NCBI GenBank assembly: GCA_037042915.1 | Contig: CM073195.1 | Coordinates: forward strand, 2,666,001 to 2,730,000 | Direction of reading: 5' to 3' | Source of the DNA: Auricularia sp. M13 | Lineage: Eukaryota; Basidiomycota; Agaricomycetes; Auriculariales; Auriculariaceae | DNA: 64,000 nt | Shown: positions 11,681-22,804 of the stretch, piece by piece | Layout: each line of letters begins with the position of its first letter | Position numbering within the stretch: the stretch's first letter is position 1 | Notes under the pieces: model-generated | What the model saw: only the letters and a program-made list of their open reading frames with translations | Database searches by the model: none | What the model was told of the DNA's origin: nothing | Position numbers and translations under genes: made by a program

Positions 11681-14600
11681 ATGACTGCTGTACCGGCACC
11701 ACGCATCTTCAGCCCAAACCGTCCTCGAGCCTCATCTAATGCTATGATCGGTACTTCGTCCAGCTATTATGACCCCTTCGCCCACCAGCAGCCAGGGATC
11801 GAGCTCGAGTACCAGTTCTACAACGACATGCAGCACCAGTACCAGTCGCAGCAGTCGCAGTGGATTGCGCCACAGCAGGGCCAGCAGCACATCCAGCAGC
11901 CACAGCAGCCCTTCGCGCCCTCCGACTTTGCGCCAGTCGCACACTACCAACAGGAGCTGCCCAGGCATGCTTCAGCTGGCTTCCTCCCACCAGCCGCGGC
12001 CATGTTCCCGCAACAGCAGCAGATGTCCGCTCTCGTGCCACAGCAGGCGCCGGCCCATGCGGCGCCAATGCACCCGCAGGACCAGCCTCCGCGCAAGGAA
12101 AAGGACAAGCGCAAGCCTCGCAAGCGGCAGCGGGCACGCGCAGATACGTCTTCAGACGACAGCGACAACGATGGCAAGACCACTCGACTGTACGTGACGA
12201 TCATCTCTTATTCATCGTCTCATCTGACGACCAACCAGTCCTGGCGCGTGCACTCACTGCAAGAAGCTAAAGGCACGTTTTCCTCATCAGCATTCTCGCC
12301 AAGGATATCATTTATTTCGCCCCAGATGAAATGCGAGTTTCCCGACGACGAGAATACATGTCGGCGATGCAAGGCTGGCGGCCACGACTGCATTGTAGAG
12401 GGCCGAAAGCCGCGCACGGCACCCAAGTGCGTCACATCCGCCTGCGTTGCGCGCCACTGATTGTTGGGAACAGTAAACGCGAGTATCTTCTCGCGCAAAT
12501 CCGTCAGAAAGATCGCACCATTTCCTTTTTGCTCCAGAAGATCCAGGGCATTCAAGGAGCGCCTGCGAACGCGGCGTCACCGCCTACATCGTCGACCTTC
12601 AATCCATCCATCGCGGAGCCGCCGTCCACAGACAGCAACGAACGTTCGGATGCGATTTTGCACTGGCTCGCCCGCGCGGGCCGCTCCCCAAGCGCCGGGT
12701 TGGACAGCGAACCGGGAATAGAAGTGAATGTGACCGACATGGATCAGCCCTTGCATTCGCTGCCTCCGGAGCCTGCTCCGTTGGGGATGCTCGCCAACCT
12801 GGCCATTCGCGACAATCACAGTCGCGGGGGCAGCAGCGTTGGCGACCCTGAGGAGAATAGCGAGGGGGAGATTGGGGTGGCACGGAGCGACTATTTCCCC
12901 AAACGTACGTACGAGGCCCGCAGAACCTGCCGTCGTCTGACTGATCTCCTATTCCAGCTGCCATGGACGCCCGGAGACTTGCCGGCGACGAGCAAGCGCG
13001 ACCTGAAATACTTACCAAGGGCTTGGTGACTTTCGAGGAGGTGGATGAGCTGTTTGAAATGTATGATCTGCCTCGCCTTGCGTGTCTAACTGCTCATAGA
13101 AATTCACAGATTTTTTTCGCGGTTGAATGCAAGTTAAAGCTTGTACTCTGCATGGACCTTGCTCATATGAGAACAGGTGGTTCTTACTATTCTCGACCCT
13201 GTTCTACACACACCGCGGTCAGTCCCGAGTTGACTATCTAGCCTTTATACTCATTTATTTCCAGTCCACATTTGCACGTTGCCCCTTCTTGTTCACCATC
13301 GTTTGCGCGACCGCGGCACGATACTACGCGAAGAAACCAGAGCTATATGCAATCGCAATGCACTTTGCCAAGGAAGCAGCGGCTCAGAGCCTGACCCAAG
13401 GATTCAAGAGCGTGGAGCTATGTCAGGCGTACATTATCATGGTAGGTGCAGCTGACCCACTCCCCGCTTTTGGCTAAATGTGAACAGGCGACATATGCTG
13501 TTCCTGCCAAGAAGTGGGAAGAGGATCGCAACTGGCTTTACATCGGTAAATGGATTATCATATTTTACATGCCTTGCTGACGTGACCCAGGTCTTGCGAT
13601 CCGGTAATAGCTCTGCATTGTCAAATGTCTTCGTGATGTTGACCAGCCCCTAGTATCGCAACTGATTTGAATCTGCACCTGCCGGCGACGACCCCATCAA
13701 CGAACGAACTTCAGGAGCGCGAAGTGCTCAACAGGACGCGTACTTGGTTGATCTGTTTCAACCTCGATCGGTCGACGTCCACACAATTTGGCAAGATGTC
13801 CACATTGCGCGAAGATTACATCGTCAGGAGCTCGCCCGACTGGTACCGCAGCAGCCAGTACAACAGCAAATACGACGTACATCTCTGCGCATACACGCAG
13901 CTGCTGCGCGTTATGTCGCGCTTCATGGAGGAGGTCTTCTCGGACGAGAATAGCTGGACTGGTCTGAACAAGGTATTGCATATAAGGAAATACATGGTAT
14001 GCCTACTGACTCAAACAGAAAATTGATTGGGTCGAGGTTACAAAGCGCCACGACGATGCGCTTGCGGCGTGGGGGACGGACCAACAAAGGCGTTTTGCAG
14101 AGACTAGCCCTCCAGATGGTAAGGACAAATCGCAACACGCAATAATTGCCATAAACTTACCTCTTTTCAGATCCCAGTTGTGTTTATCGCACTTATCTTC
14201 TGCCTTTGTGAGTTTCCTAGCTGTAAAATTATCTTGCATATTGACTGGTCTTGTAGCTTGCTGTCGTATTCGCGGTACGTATTAAATTCGGCTCTAAGGC
14301 ATAATGCCTAATATTTAATGCGTCATTAGATTGGTGATGCACTCCTTTGGCTTCCAAGCCTCCGTCGATCGTGGCATCGCAAAAGGCGACATTTTCTTCC
14401 AGAGGGTATGTTGCGCCTATTCAATTGCTTCAGTTTTCTAAACATCTGTAGTGTCTGGAAGCCGCTTGTGGGGTTTGTACCATCTTATTGGAGAAATTAG
14501 CACCGTCAGGATATCTTCGTTTTGCTCCGGATGGCCACTTCGTTTTTATTGCTTTCGCAACGGCGTTCGTGATCAAGGTGCGCGCGTTATTTCGGTCCCT

Positions 14601-15241
14601 TTTCTCCTCTGTCCCAGTCACTCATGCCTGCCGTAAAGATGCTTCGTCAGGAATACGTTCACCTCTTGGACTCGGCTGAGCGGGATAGGCTTACCGCTCT
14701 CGTTTCGCGAGTCATCGATGTGCTCGGTTCTCGAGATATCTCTATTGACGACAAGCATACGCCGAAGCTGTACTCGCGCTTCCTGGCCGGCCTCCTGGCT
14801 CGACAGCAGCAGGCAGCAAAGGACGCCCGGGGCCGCACTCGTCGCACCACTCCTAAATCAGCCCAGCAAAGCCCACAAGGCGGTGTGCAGACCAGTCTCC
14901 TGCAGCCACAGTCATCCAGCGTCCAAGCACAACAGCAGCATCTCGTGCCGTCCGGGACTCACCTGCAAGTCGAGGGCTACGAGATGTCGGATGCTGGCAC
15001 GGACGCCACTGTCGAGCGGCCGCCCGAAGAACTCGGGGCCGACGAAATGCTCGCCAACATGCACGTCCTCGACAACCCAAACTTCTGGAACAACGTGATG
15101 ATGCCCGGCTACAGCTGGCAAGCGGAAATGCCTGTTTTTGCGCCGACATACACGTATACGTCGCAGCAGCAGCCCCAGCAACAAGCTCCTGCCCAAGGGC
15201 AGCAGCCACCTCTGCATCCTTCATATCTGCTCCCCCAGTAA
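11681..15241 (+). CDS. PriB-like Zn2Cys6 transcription factor
   Basis: A many-exon gene. The ATG at 11681 is preferred to the GTG before it. An N-terminal Gln-rich stretch of about 150 residues ends in a basic, NLS-like KRKPRKRQRAR. The Zn2Cys6 domain follows across two introns: GACTHCKKLKMKCEF, then TCRRCKAGGHDC, with the CX2CX6C...CX2CX6C spacing. KREYLLAQIRQKDRTI is a likely coiled-coil linker. The fungal transcription-factor domain reads ILDPVLHTP, ARCPFLFTIVCA, SVELCQAYIIM, IATDLNLH and DIFFQR. The C terminus is Gln/Pro-rich. The family is typified by PriB of Lentinula; targets are unknown. Two introns appear to use GC donors (12273-12325 and 13129-13176). One more base seems needed near 13217 to join HTPR to STFARCPF. 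Confidence 0.9.
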
Positions 15242-15842
15242 TGATCCTATGCCGGCTCGCCCAAGGCCACCGGTTGCTCTTCCCTTTTGATGGCCGCCGT
15301 GCCGAACACCATAGACCGTTGCCAAAGTTTTGTATTATTGCCGCTGCTCCTTGCTTTCAGATATTGCTTGCTTTACCTTTGTACTTGCTCTCGTGTACTT
15401 TTGCGAATAAATTCCGTAGAGGGTCAGGGCCGAACAGGATGTGGATCCCCGGAAATGAAGATCGACATCGTCGGACATCCGAGAACGGTGCTTAGGTAAA
15501 TCGGTCGTTCTTCCTTCGCGTGGCAAGTGTCAACCAAACAAACAGCGTAAAAATATGGCCATCAAAGCATGTAACTCCGATGTGGGTGTGGTATGTACGT
15601 AGAGTGAGGTCTAACATTTGTGATAGGGTAGCAAGATCAACGACGCGTTCTCGCAGAATAAATACAACAAGAGAAACAGTCACTCGTAGCGTGTCGTGAA
15701 GAAAGTTGTGCATCTAGGCGTTGTGGACGGCGATGAACAAACTACATCGACAGGTTCCTTTTTCCAGCCATGGGGTGCCTATAGTATTCAAGTAGATTCC
15801 CGCCTTTATCCTACCGATATGCCCAATAGATAGCCTGCCCGC
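15242..15842. other. Intergenic between convergent genes
   Basis: About 600 bases of 3' flanks of the transcription factor and xylulokinase genes. No coding signal or repeat is seen. Confidence 0.5.
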
Positions 15843-18014
15843 TCAGACGAGCGCGCGGCTGAGGAGGCCCTCGAGCCTGCTCCACTCCACCGCCTGCGCG
15901 GCGTACATGGCGAACGCATCGGCGTCGGGCTCCGCGACGCGCGTGAGGCCGAGCGCGGCGTCGGCCTCGGATGTCTGCAGGGGGTGACGGGCGTGAACGC
16001 CGCGTTGTTCCCAGAAGCGCCGTTGATCGCGTCGGCACCGCCAGCGCCCTGGGCGCCAGCGTAGTCGTCCTCGGGGACGAGATGCGAGCGCGTGCGGATG
16101 AGGCCGGGGGCGTTAATGGTGACGCCCGCCCGTTGTGCCCGCAGGCGCCGCGCGAGCGCCGCACGCACTTCGCTCTCGAAGGACGCACCCGCTTCGTCCG
16201 GCCGGACGAGCCGCCGCCACGCCCACCGCGCGAGGTACGCAGAGCCCGTCGCGCCTGCACCACCAGACAGCGCGAGGCCCGCACCTTCTGCTACTGGCAG
16301 GCCTGGGCCTGCGCCGCCGGGCGAGAGTGCGCTGGCGGCCGTCGCGGAGAACCATCCGCCGTCGACAGCGCGCCGGGCGCCATCCAGAAGGGTGTCTGCG
16401 ACGAGAACTTCTGCGTTGAATACATCGCCGACCAGGTTGACGATGGACGGGAAAGCGGCAGCCGCTCCTGCGGCGAGAATGCGACGAGGAAGGAAGGTCG
16501 AATCGTGCAAATCCAGCGGCGCCGGCGCTACAAGGCGGCCGAGGCGCACGCGCATGGACAATATCTGCGACTCCAGCAGACAGCTACGGCAATCTGAGTA
16601 TACATGGGGCGAGCATCGCACAGCAATGAGCTCACCGCGGGTTGGCGCGCAGGTCGCGGAATTCGCCAACCTTGACGCCCGTCTCGAATCGGAAGATACC
16701 CTTGACATGCCCTTCTCCCTGTAGCAGCCAGAAGGCAAACAACTTGTCGTCCAAACTATTGGACGGGAACATTAAGCATGTCGCGACGATGAGGAGCACG
16801 CGGGCACGCAGGACTGACCCAATACTGCCGCCCGGCGGGACGACGGCGACGAGACGATCAAACGCACTCCAAGATTTGGTGTACATGTCGCGGACGAGAG
16901 CTCGGGGGACATCTGCATTGCTGCGAAGCGCGTCAGTCCGGGCGCTCGGGACGGCGGAGGGCGCGCATAGGGGTGCGGCACGGGTTCCATCAGTGATGCG
17001 TCCCGTGGAGACCGGCGCGCCGTGCAGCAATGATGCACCTACCGACTGGATAGCACGACGACTGAGCGCCGGGGCTCCTGGAGGTCGAGGGCGGGATGCG
17101 GCCATACCTCCGCTTTTGCGGCATCAAAGTTCTAAATCCCGTGCAGGAAAAAAACGCGCGAAGGCGTTAGCGCGTTGTGCGGGATAGGGGTTGCGCAGAG
17201 ATACACGCACCATGTTGGGCGTCGTGGGCAGCATGAGGAAGTCGGCGTGGCCGAAGCAGAAGACGGCGTCGCCTGGGCCGGGCACGTGGGCGAGGTAGGC
17301 GGCGAGCGGCGTGGGGATGAAGGGCACGAGGAACGCGTCCTTGTCGAAGCCGTATTTCGCGACAAAGTACGGGCTGACGGTGCCCAGCACGCGGCCGCCG
17401 AACCGCTCGACCTCGCCGGTGACGTCCGAGCGCCAGAGGGCCTCTGCCTCGCTGGCGGCGGCCCAGCGGCCGAGGAAGAGGCTGGCCAGGAAGGCTCCGG
17501 CGCCGGTCGCGCGCGCAACGCCGGGGCTCGGTGTCGTGGGGAACGTCAGCTGGGCATTGAGCGGGTGCAGCGGCGACAGATTGGCCAGGTGCGACGCGGA
17601 CTCGGTCGACCAGAGCACGGTCGCGTTCTGCGGGGCGTTGAGCTGCGGGAACGGCGGCGGCGGGCGGGGCAACGAACGTGTGCGCTGCCCGAGATGGCTT
17701 TGACTCTGCCGAGGTCGCATTTGCGCGTCAGGTTCTCCAGCAGGACGTCTGGGACCGTGTCAGCTGGGCAGGGCAGTGGGCAAGGGCTGGGCGCACCGAG
17801 CGCAGTGACCCAGACGTCGACGGGCGCGAGCTGCTCGCCATTTCTAGGCGCGCGGGGCAGTCAGCAAGAGTCAGCGAAAAATGGGGGACGCGGGGACGGA
17901 CTGGTCGAATTCGATGGCCTCGGAGGCGATGGGATCGAGCGAGTCGTCGAGGACGACGGCGCGGAGGGCGTCCGGCGCGAGCTCGAGGCCGAGAAAGTGT
18001 GCTGCAGCGGGCAT
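15843..18014 (-). CDS. Xylulokinase (FGGY carbohydrate kinase)
   Basis: D-xylulose kinase feeds pentose sugars into the pentose phosphate pathway in the cytosol. The first exon begins MPAAAHFLGLELAPD at 18014. Later exons carry DVWVTAL, KAISGSA, VSPYFVAKYGFDKDAF and the highly conserved NADVPRALVRDMYTKSWSAF with VVPPGGSIGLDDKLFAFW. Then come FRFETGVKVGEFRDLRANPR and RILAAGAAAAFPSIVNLVG, the FGGY C-terminal nucleotide site. About eight short introns are needed, one of them unusually short (near 17650-17690). The C terminus should read TSEADAALGL to EGLLSRALV. It is one base out of frame because the C run complementary to 15980-15984 seems short by one. The N-terminal half diverges from textbook xylulokinases more than the C-terminal half. 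Confidence 0.85.
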
Positions 18015-20302
18015 CGAGGTCCAACCGCGCCGCTCGCGGATGCAGATTTTGGGCACACCTGCGCGCTCTCGCCGATCAGATGCCAAGTTCCTGCCCAAAA
18101 CAGCCATTCCGTCGCCCGGACTCGCCGCCCCCATTTCATTTCTGCCCTCTCCCGCATCTCTCACCCGCCCACCGCCGTCCTGCTCGTCGTCTCCCCCAAC
18201 CCCCGCCCTGCCCCGCCCACTGCGACCCGTCTGCACGGCAATCGCCATCACCAGGCTGCCCATCACCTTCTCACCACCGTTTGGCACCTCTCCGGACGCC
18301 GGTGGAGCTCTCGCTCGTTGGCCACACCGGCCGCTTTCCTGATTTTCGCCTGTCTAAACCCTGGGGCCCAGACCACACCGTGGCAAAGATCATTCATCCA
18401 TTCACTGTTTTCCAACTCGACTGGGGCTCGTAATCCCTGCGTCCAATCCACCCATCTACTGCGGTCTCCAGTGCTCACTGTCTCGGCGGAACACTGAACC
18501 GGCGCTCGACTGCGTGATGAAAAGAGTCTGACAGTGGCATGCACTGCGGGTGTCGTTGTCAGGCAATGTCTGCCGCTTGCTGACTAATACCCTCGAGATG
18601 CCGGCCACGTGCGCACCACCCGAAGGCATTCACAATTTCATGCACCATTAGACCCAGCTCGATACTCATTGGCTTTCGGAAGTTCCCTACTTTTTCAATG
18701 TCTGCCGTCTAGCGAAATTCTGACAGGCCTGCTCTTTCAGTTGAGAGTCGGCAGGACATTGCGGTCGACGGCGTACAGTTCTTCGGGAACCCACAGACCG
18801 CGTGTCATGTGCTTTGTTCACTGTGTCTAGGGACGTAAGCTGTCCCGTCGACGGGTGACGCCTCGACACGGGTGAGGACCCGGGGAACGAACCATTCTAT
18901 GTACAGTCTCATGTTACAACGCCGAGACGACGGGTTGGCACGGGGACGAGCTGTAATGGCTTCTCAGAACCGACAGGTGAGCAACGTGAGCTTGAACCTC
19001 TTCGGGTATCTCTTACCGCCTCGTGGCTACGACTATGTCAGACACTTTTCATGCAATCACAGGCTATCTGAGCTCAGGAACGATTCGGACATCCAGAATC
19101 ATTATGGAGTACCGTCAACGTCGGGCAGCCCGTAAACCTATCGCACGGCCGTCGAAGCCGTCAACGGGCTGGGCTGGACGGTCCATATCCTAGCTGCCCG
19201 ACAGCTTGAAGGCGACGGATCCCTGACTATGACCATGCCCTACGGGCTCTTTAACAGTAACCCGAAGTACTATCGCTCCCTTTGGGGAATGTGGGCGCTC
19301 AGAGTGACCGATATAGGCCTGGTGTAACACGCCGACGGGGTGAAGATATGGAGCCCATTGCGTTTTCGCGTCGGCGGGCCCGATATGAGACCCAACATGC
19401 GTGCCCCATCGACCAGGTAGGTTGGAGTGTCGATGCTAAAACTGCACATGCTTGCCCTGAGACGATCGACGGTGCCGCTTCGTGGTCCGATAGTCTCAAC
19501 AAGAGGTGACTAAATCCGCGCTGTTTACCCGCCGCAGAACTCATAGCGAGTGCTTTTGGGCGCCCTGCGAGTGCACGAACGCCGCTGATCAGGTGGCTTT
19601 GTTGAAAGAGCACGCTGCTCGCGGAGCGCTTGGTCGATGTGGTGGACGGCTCAGGGTGCCATCGCCGCGGGACTGCGTGGGCGCCGCGGTTGTTCAACGT
19701 CTACAGCTCCGGGGCGCGCAGAGATTTATGGGGTGGACCTCGACTCCGACTCCTGTGCACCGTGCGCAGTGTTCATCTATAGTAATCTCGTGCTGATGAC
19801 GCCGATGAGGACCGGGTCTGACGCCGGCCACTAGTACGGGAACGTGTACGGGAATTTCCACCCTGATACGTGCTCTCAGGATCACTGCATACAACTAATA
19901 ATACTGATCTGTGCAGACTTGCGTATAGTTGTGGCAGGTGTCCTGCGTCACTGCGGTCTGTCCGGAACCGTCCTCCGCTGTCACATGAGCCAGAAAATAT
20001 CCCAAATCAGGGAAGAATCACCGAGTTCCTGCATCGATGGCCATGGTCCCTGCACTCCATGAGCCGGATCACTGCCTGGTCAGGCCGTAGCATACTGTCC
20101 ACCGCGGCCGTGCCTGGGAAATCGCCGGCGCAGATGAGGATCCCGCAATTTAATATCTAGCCCAGCCCAGCAGCACTGGCCGCGATCTCGATGCAGATTG
20201 AATCTTTTGCCCCATGCTGGCGCCGAGAACATAAACCGTGACGGACCGATACTGCTGTTGACCATTCCTCTCCCTCTCACCCCACTTTCACGACGCTCCA
20301 TC
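18015..20302. other. Gene-poor stretch of 2.3 kb
   Basis: No intact gene is seen between xylulokinase and the P450. A 64-codon open stretch at 19136-19327 (+) reads like protein (VNGLGWTVHILAARQ, LTMTMPYGLFNSN, KYYRSLWGMW). The next frame shows HADGVKIWSPLRFRVGG close by. These could be remains of a decayed gene, but I recognise no family. Large open frames crossing 17.7-18.5 kb on + are shadows of xylulokinase. Confidence 0.4.
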
Positions 20303-22376
20303 ATGCTCACGATCCAGCCCATCGACGTCTGTGCACTGCTGTCCGCCTTCGGGCTGTATGCCTTCCTCCGCGCAACCAGCCGACGTGCAAAGGCTCCTTA
20401 CCCTCCTGGACCTCGCCCTCACTGGCTACTTGGAAATGTTGCCGATATCCCTACTGTTCACGAAGCTGAGACGTATGCTGAGATGGCGAAGACGTACGGT
20501 GAGTCTACGATGCCTTCCGTCCCCCCATCCCCCGTTAATGCTGAGATTGCGGCAGGCCCTCTATTGCACCTCCAAGTCCTCAACAAGCATCTCCTTATCA
20601 TCAACAGTCTCTCCGTCGCTGAGGATCTATTGAGTCATCGAGGCGCTATCTATTCCGACCGTCCCCAGTTCACGATGTTGGGAGAATTGTGCGTGTTTAG
20701 CGTACACAGTGACGCGGCCGACCAAACACGTGACCTATCTATTGCAGAATGGGGTGGTCGTGGGCTCCCACGCTCATGTCATACGGCCCGCGGTGGCGCA
20801 TGCATCGCCGTGCCTTTCAGGCGCATCTCGGGCAAGGAACGCTATCGCCGCACCTGCACGCATTGCAGCACCGCGCAAACGTCAAACTTCTGGCCGGACT
20901 TGTGCACTCGCCCGAGGAGTTCATGCAGCATACCCATTGGTGAGCTAAATGCGTCCCACGGTGCCGATGTAGAGTCCCCGGTTTTCTCACGCCGCGGGAT
21001 CAGTGCTGCAGCAGCTGGCCTGCTCATGATGTCCTATGGGATCGATATTGACAAGGACAGCGATTACCTCACCTTGTGCGACGCTGGAGTCCAGAGCATG
21101 GTCGAGGCAGGCGTACCCGGCACGTACGCCGTCGACTGGATCAGTTGGCGTAAGTCCCGTGTCATTTGCGCCCAGCGTTAGGCGTAACAACTCGATCTCT
21201 TTCGCTACAGTGAAATACGTCCCAACATGGATGCCAGGAGCGCGTTTCAAACGACAGGCCCGCGAATGGAAACAACTCTCCTCCAGCATGCTTCTGAAGC
21301 CTTTCGAACATACCAAACAGTCGTTGGTACGTTTAACCAGTCTAATGGCGGGTTCCAGCTCAGCGTCAGAAAGTTGGCGGGCAGTGCGTCAAGCTCCTGG
21401 GTTGCGGACCAACTGACAAGCCCTAACAACACGCCCTTGGACGAGGACATTGTCAAGGCGTGCGCTGGGACGACCTACATAGGTAACCGCACCTTCGTTC
21501 GCATGCGCTGATCATCAACTAACACCGAGGACCCTGCCGCTTTTAGCCGGAGTTGACACTGTAGGCGCTTCTTCTCGTACAACGTTACCTAACCCTTCAC
21601 TGACTCTTTCCCTGATGCGTTCTCAGGTCATGTCATATGTAAACGCAGCAATCCTCGCTCTCGTGCTCAATCCAGCGAGCCAAGAACGTGCATACAGAGA
21701 AATCCTGTCCGTTGTCGGGGGCGATAGGTTACCCGGACCCAGTGACAGACCACGTCTCCCTTTCGTCGAGGCGTTCCTGGCCGAAGTCTTTCGGTTCTAT
21801 CCTCCCGTACCACTTGGTGATTATTCCATCCTACTCTGTACTCTCACCATTCTGACGCTCTTGGCCGGACATGGAGGAATACCGCATTGTTTGATGGAGG
21901 ACGACACATACAACGGTTACATAATACCAAAGGGGACCACGGTTCTGGGGAATATATGGTGCGTTAAGCCACTGTGTAATATAATCTGAAGCTAATATCG
22001 CGTCGGCTACGCAAGGGCGATGCTTCACGACGAAAGCGTGTATGATGAACCGCTCCGCTTCCATCCAGAACGGTTTCTCACGGCAGAGGGGCTCATGAAT
22101 CCCGATGTTGTGGACCCACGAACGGCGGCGTTTGGGTTCGGACGGAGGTACGAGCGCATGAATGTGCACGCGAGTGTCATTGATAACAAACGCGCCTGCA
22201 GGATGTGCCCGGGACGCCATTACGGGGATGCCGCTGTGTGGCTAGCATTTGTATCTTTGATCGCTTGTTTCAATATTTCTCCCGGACCAGAAGGCCCTCC
22301 CAGTGGAGAGATGAGAACAGGACTCGGAAGGCAGGTGGCTCAATCTTTCTCTGGGGTTTGTCTCACCCCTTCATAG
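20303..22376 (+). CDS. Cytochrome P450 monooxygenase
   Basis: A complete microsomal P450 of about 500 residues in roughly ten exons. The N-terminal anchor is PIDVCALLSAFGLYAFL, followed by a basic stretch and the proline hinge YPPGPRPHWLLGN. The C-helix is WRMHRRAFQAHL. The I-helix is split by introns around AGVDT. The ExxR is EVFR in LAEVFRFYPPVPLG. The PERF-like motif is FHPERFL. The heme-binding loop FGFGRRMCPGRHYGD has the cysteine ligand and is cut by an intron after FGFGRR. The layout resembles the OrdA-like, expanded P450 families of basidiomycetes; the substrate is unknown. The junction after PFEHTKQSL (near 21330) is not fully resolved: the best-fitting intron leaves the next exon, KLAGSASSSW, out of phase. 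Confidence 0.9.
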
Positions 22377-22804
22377 CGGACCGCTCCCTTTCAAGTGTTC
22401 CATCACACCGCGCTCCGACGGGGTATTGAATCTCATCCGCTTGGCGGCTGACGAAGTATTTGTAGAAGATCCTGTAGCCAATTAGCACCCCTGACATGCT
22501 GTAACGATCTTACTGTACTGGCCTCTGTGTAGTTCATAGCAGCGCTTGTTTGTGCAATGTCATAATTATTGAATCTGTTCCAGAGGCAGCGATGCCACAT
22601 CGCTATCCCCGGCGGTGCACCAAACTGGAAGGGCGGAGTGCAACGTCCAGGCCGAGACATTCGACTGGGAGTTTCAGAAAGATGCATTGATGCACGGAAA
22701 AGACGCCAACGACACAGACGAGGACAAAAATACAGCATGTGGCGGCTATGGATACAAATCTAATTGTGGCAGAGCTATGGAGGCAATAGAAAGAACGGTG
22801 AAAT
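22377..22804. other. Intergenic between convergent genes
   Basis: About 430 bases between the P450 stop and the stop of the leftward membrane-protein gene. A hydrophobic frame on the minus strand here is not supported as coding (see rejected items). Confidence 0.45.

Noticed and set aside
17175-18497. A long open frame of 440 codons on the plus strand
   Set aside because: It is antisense to the xylulokinase exons, is Gly/Arg/Ala-rich as expected from GC-rich complement, and has no domain.
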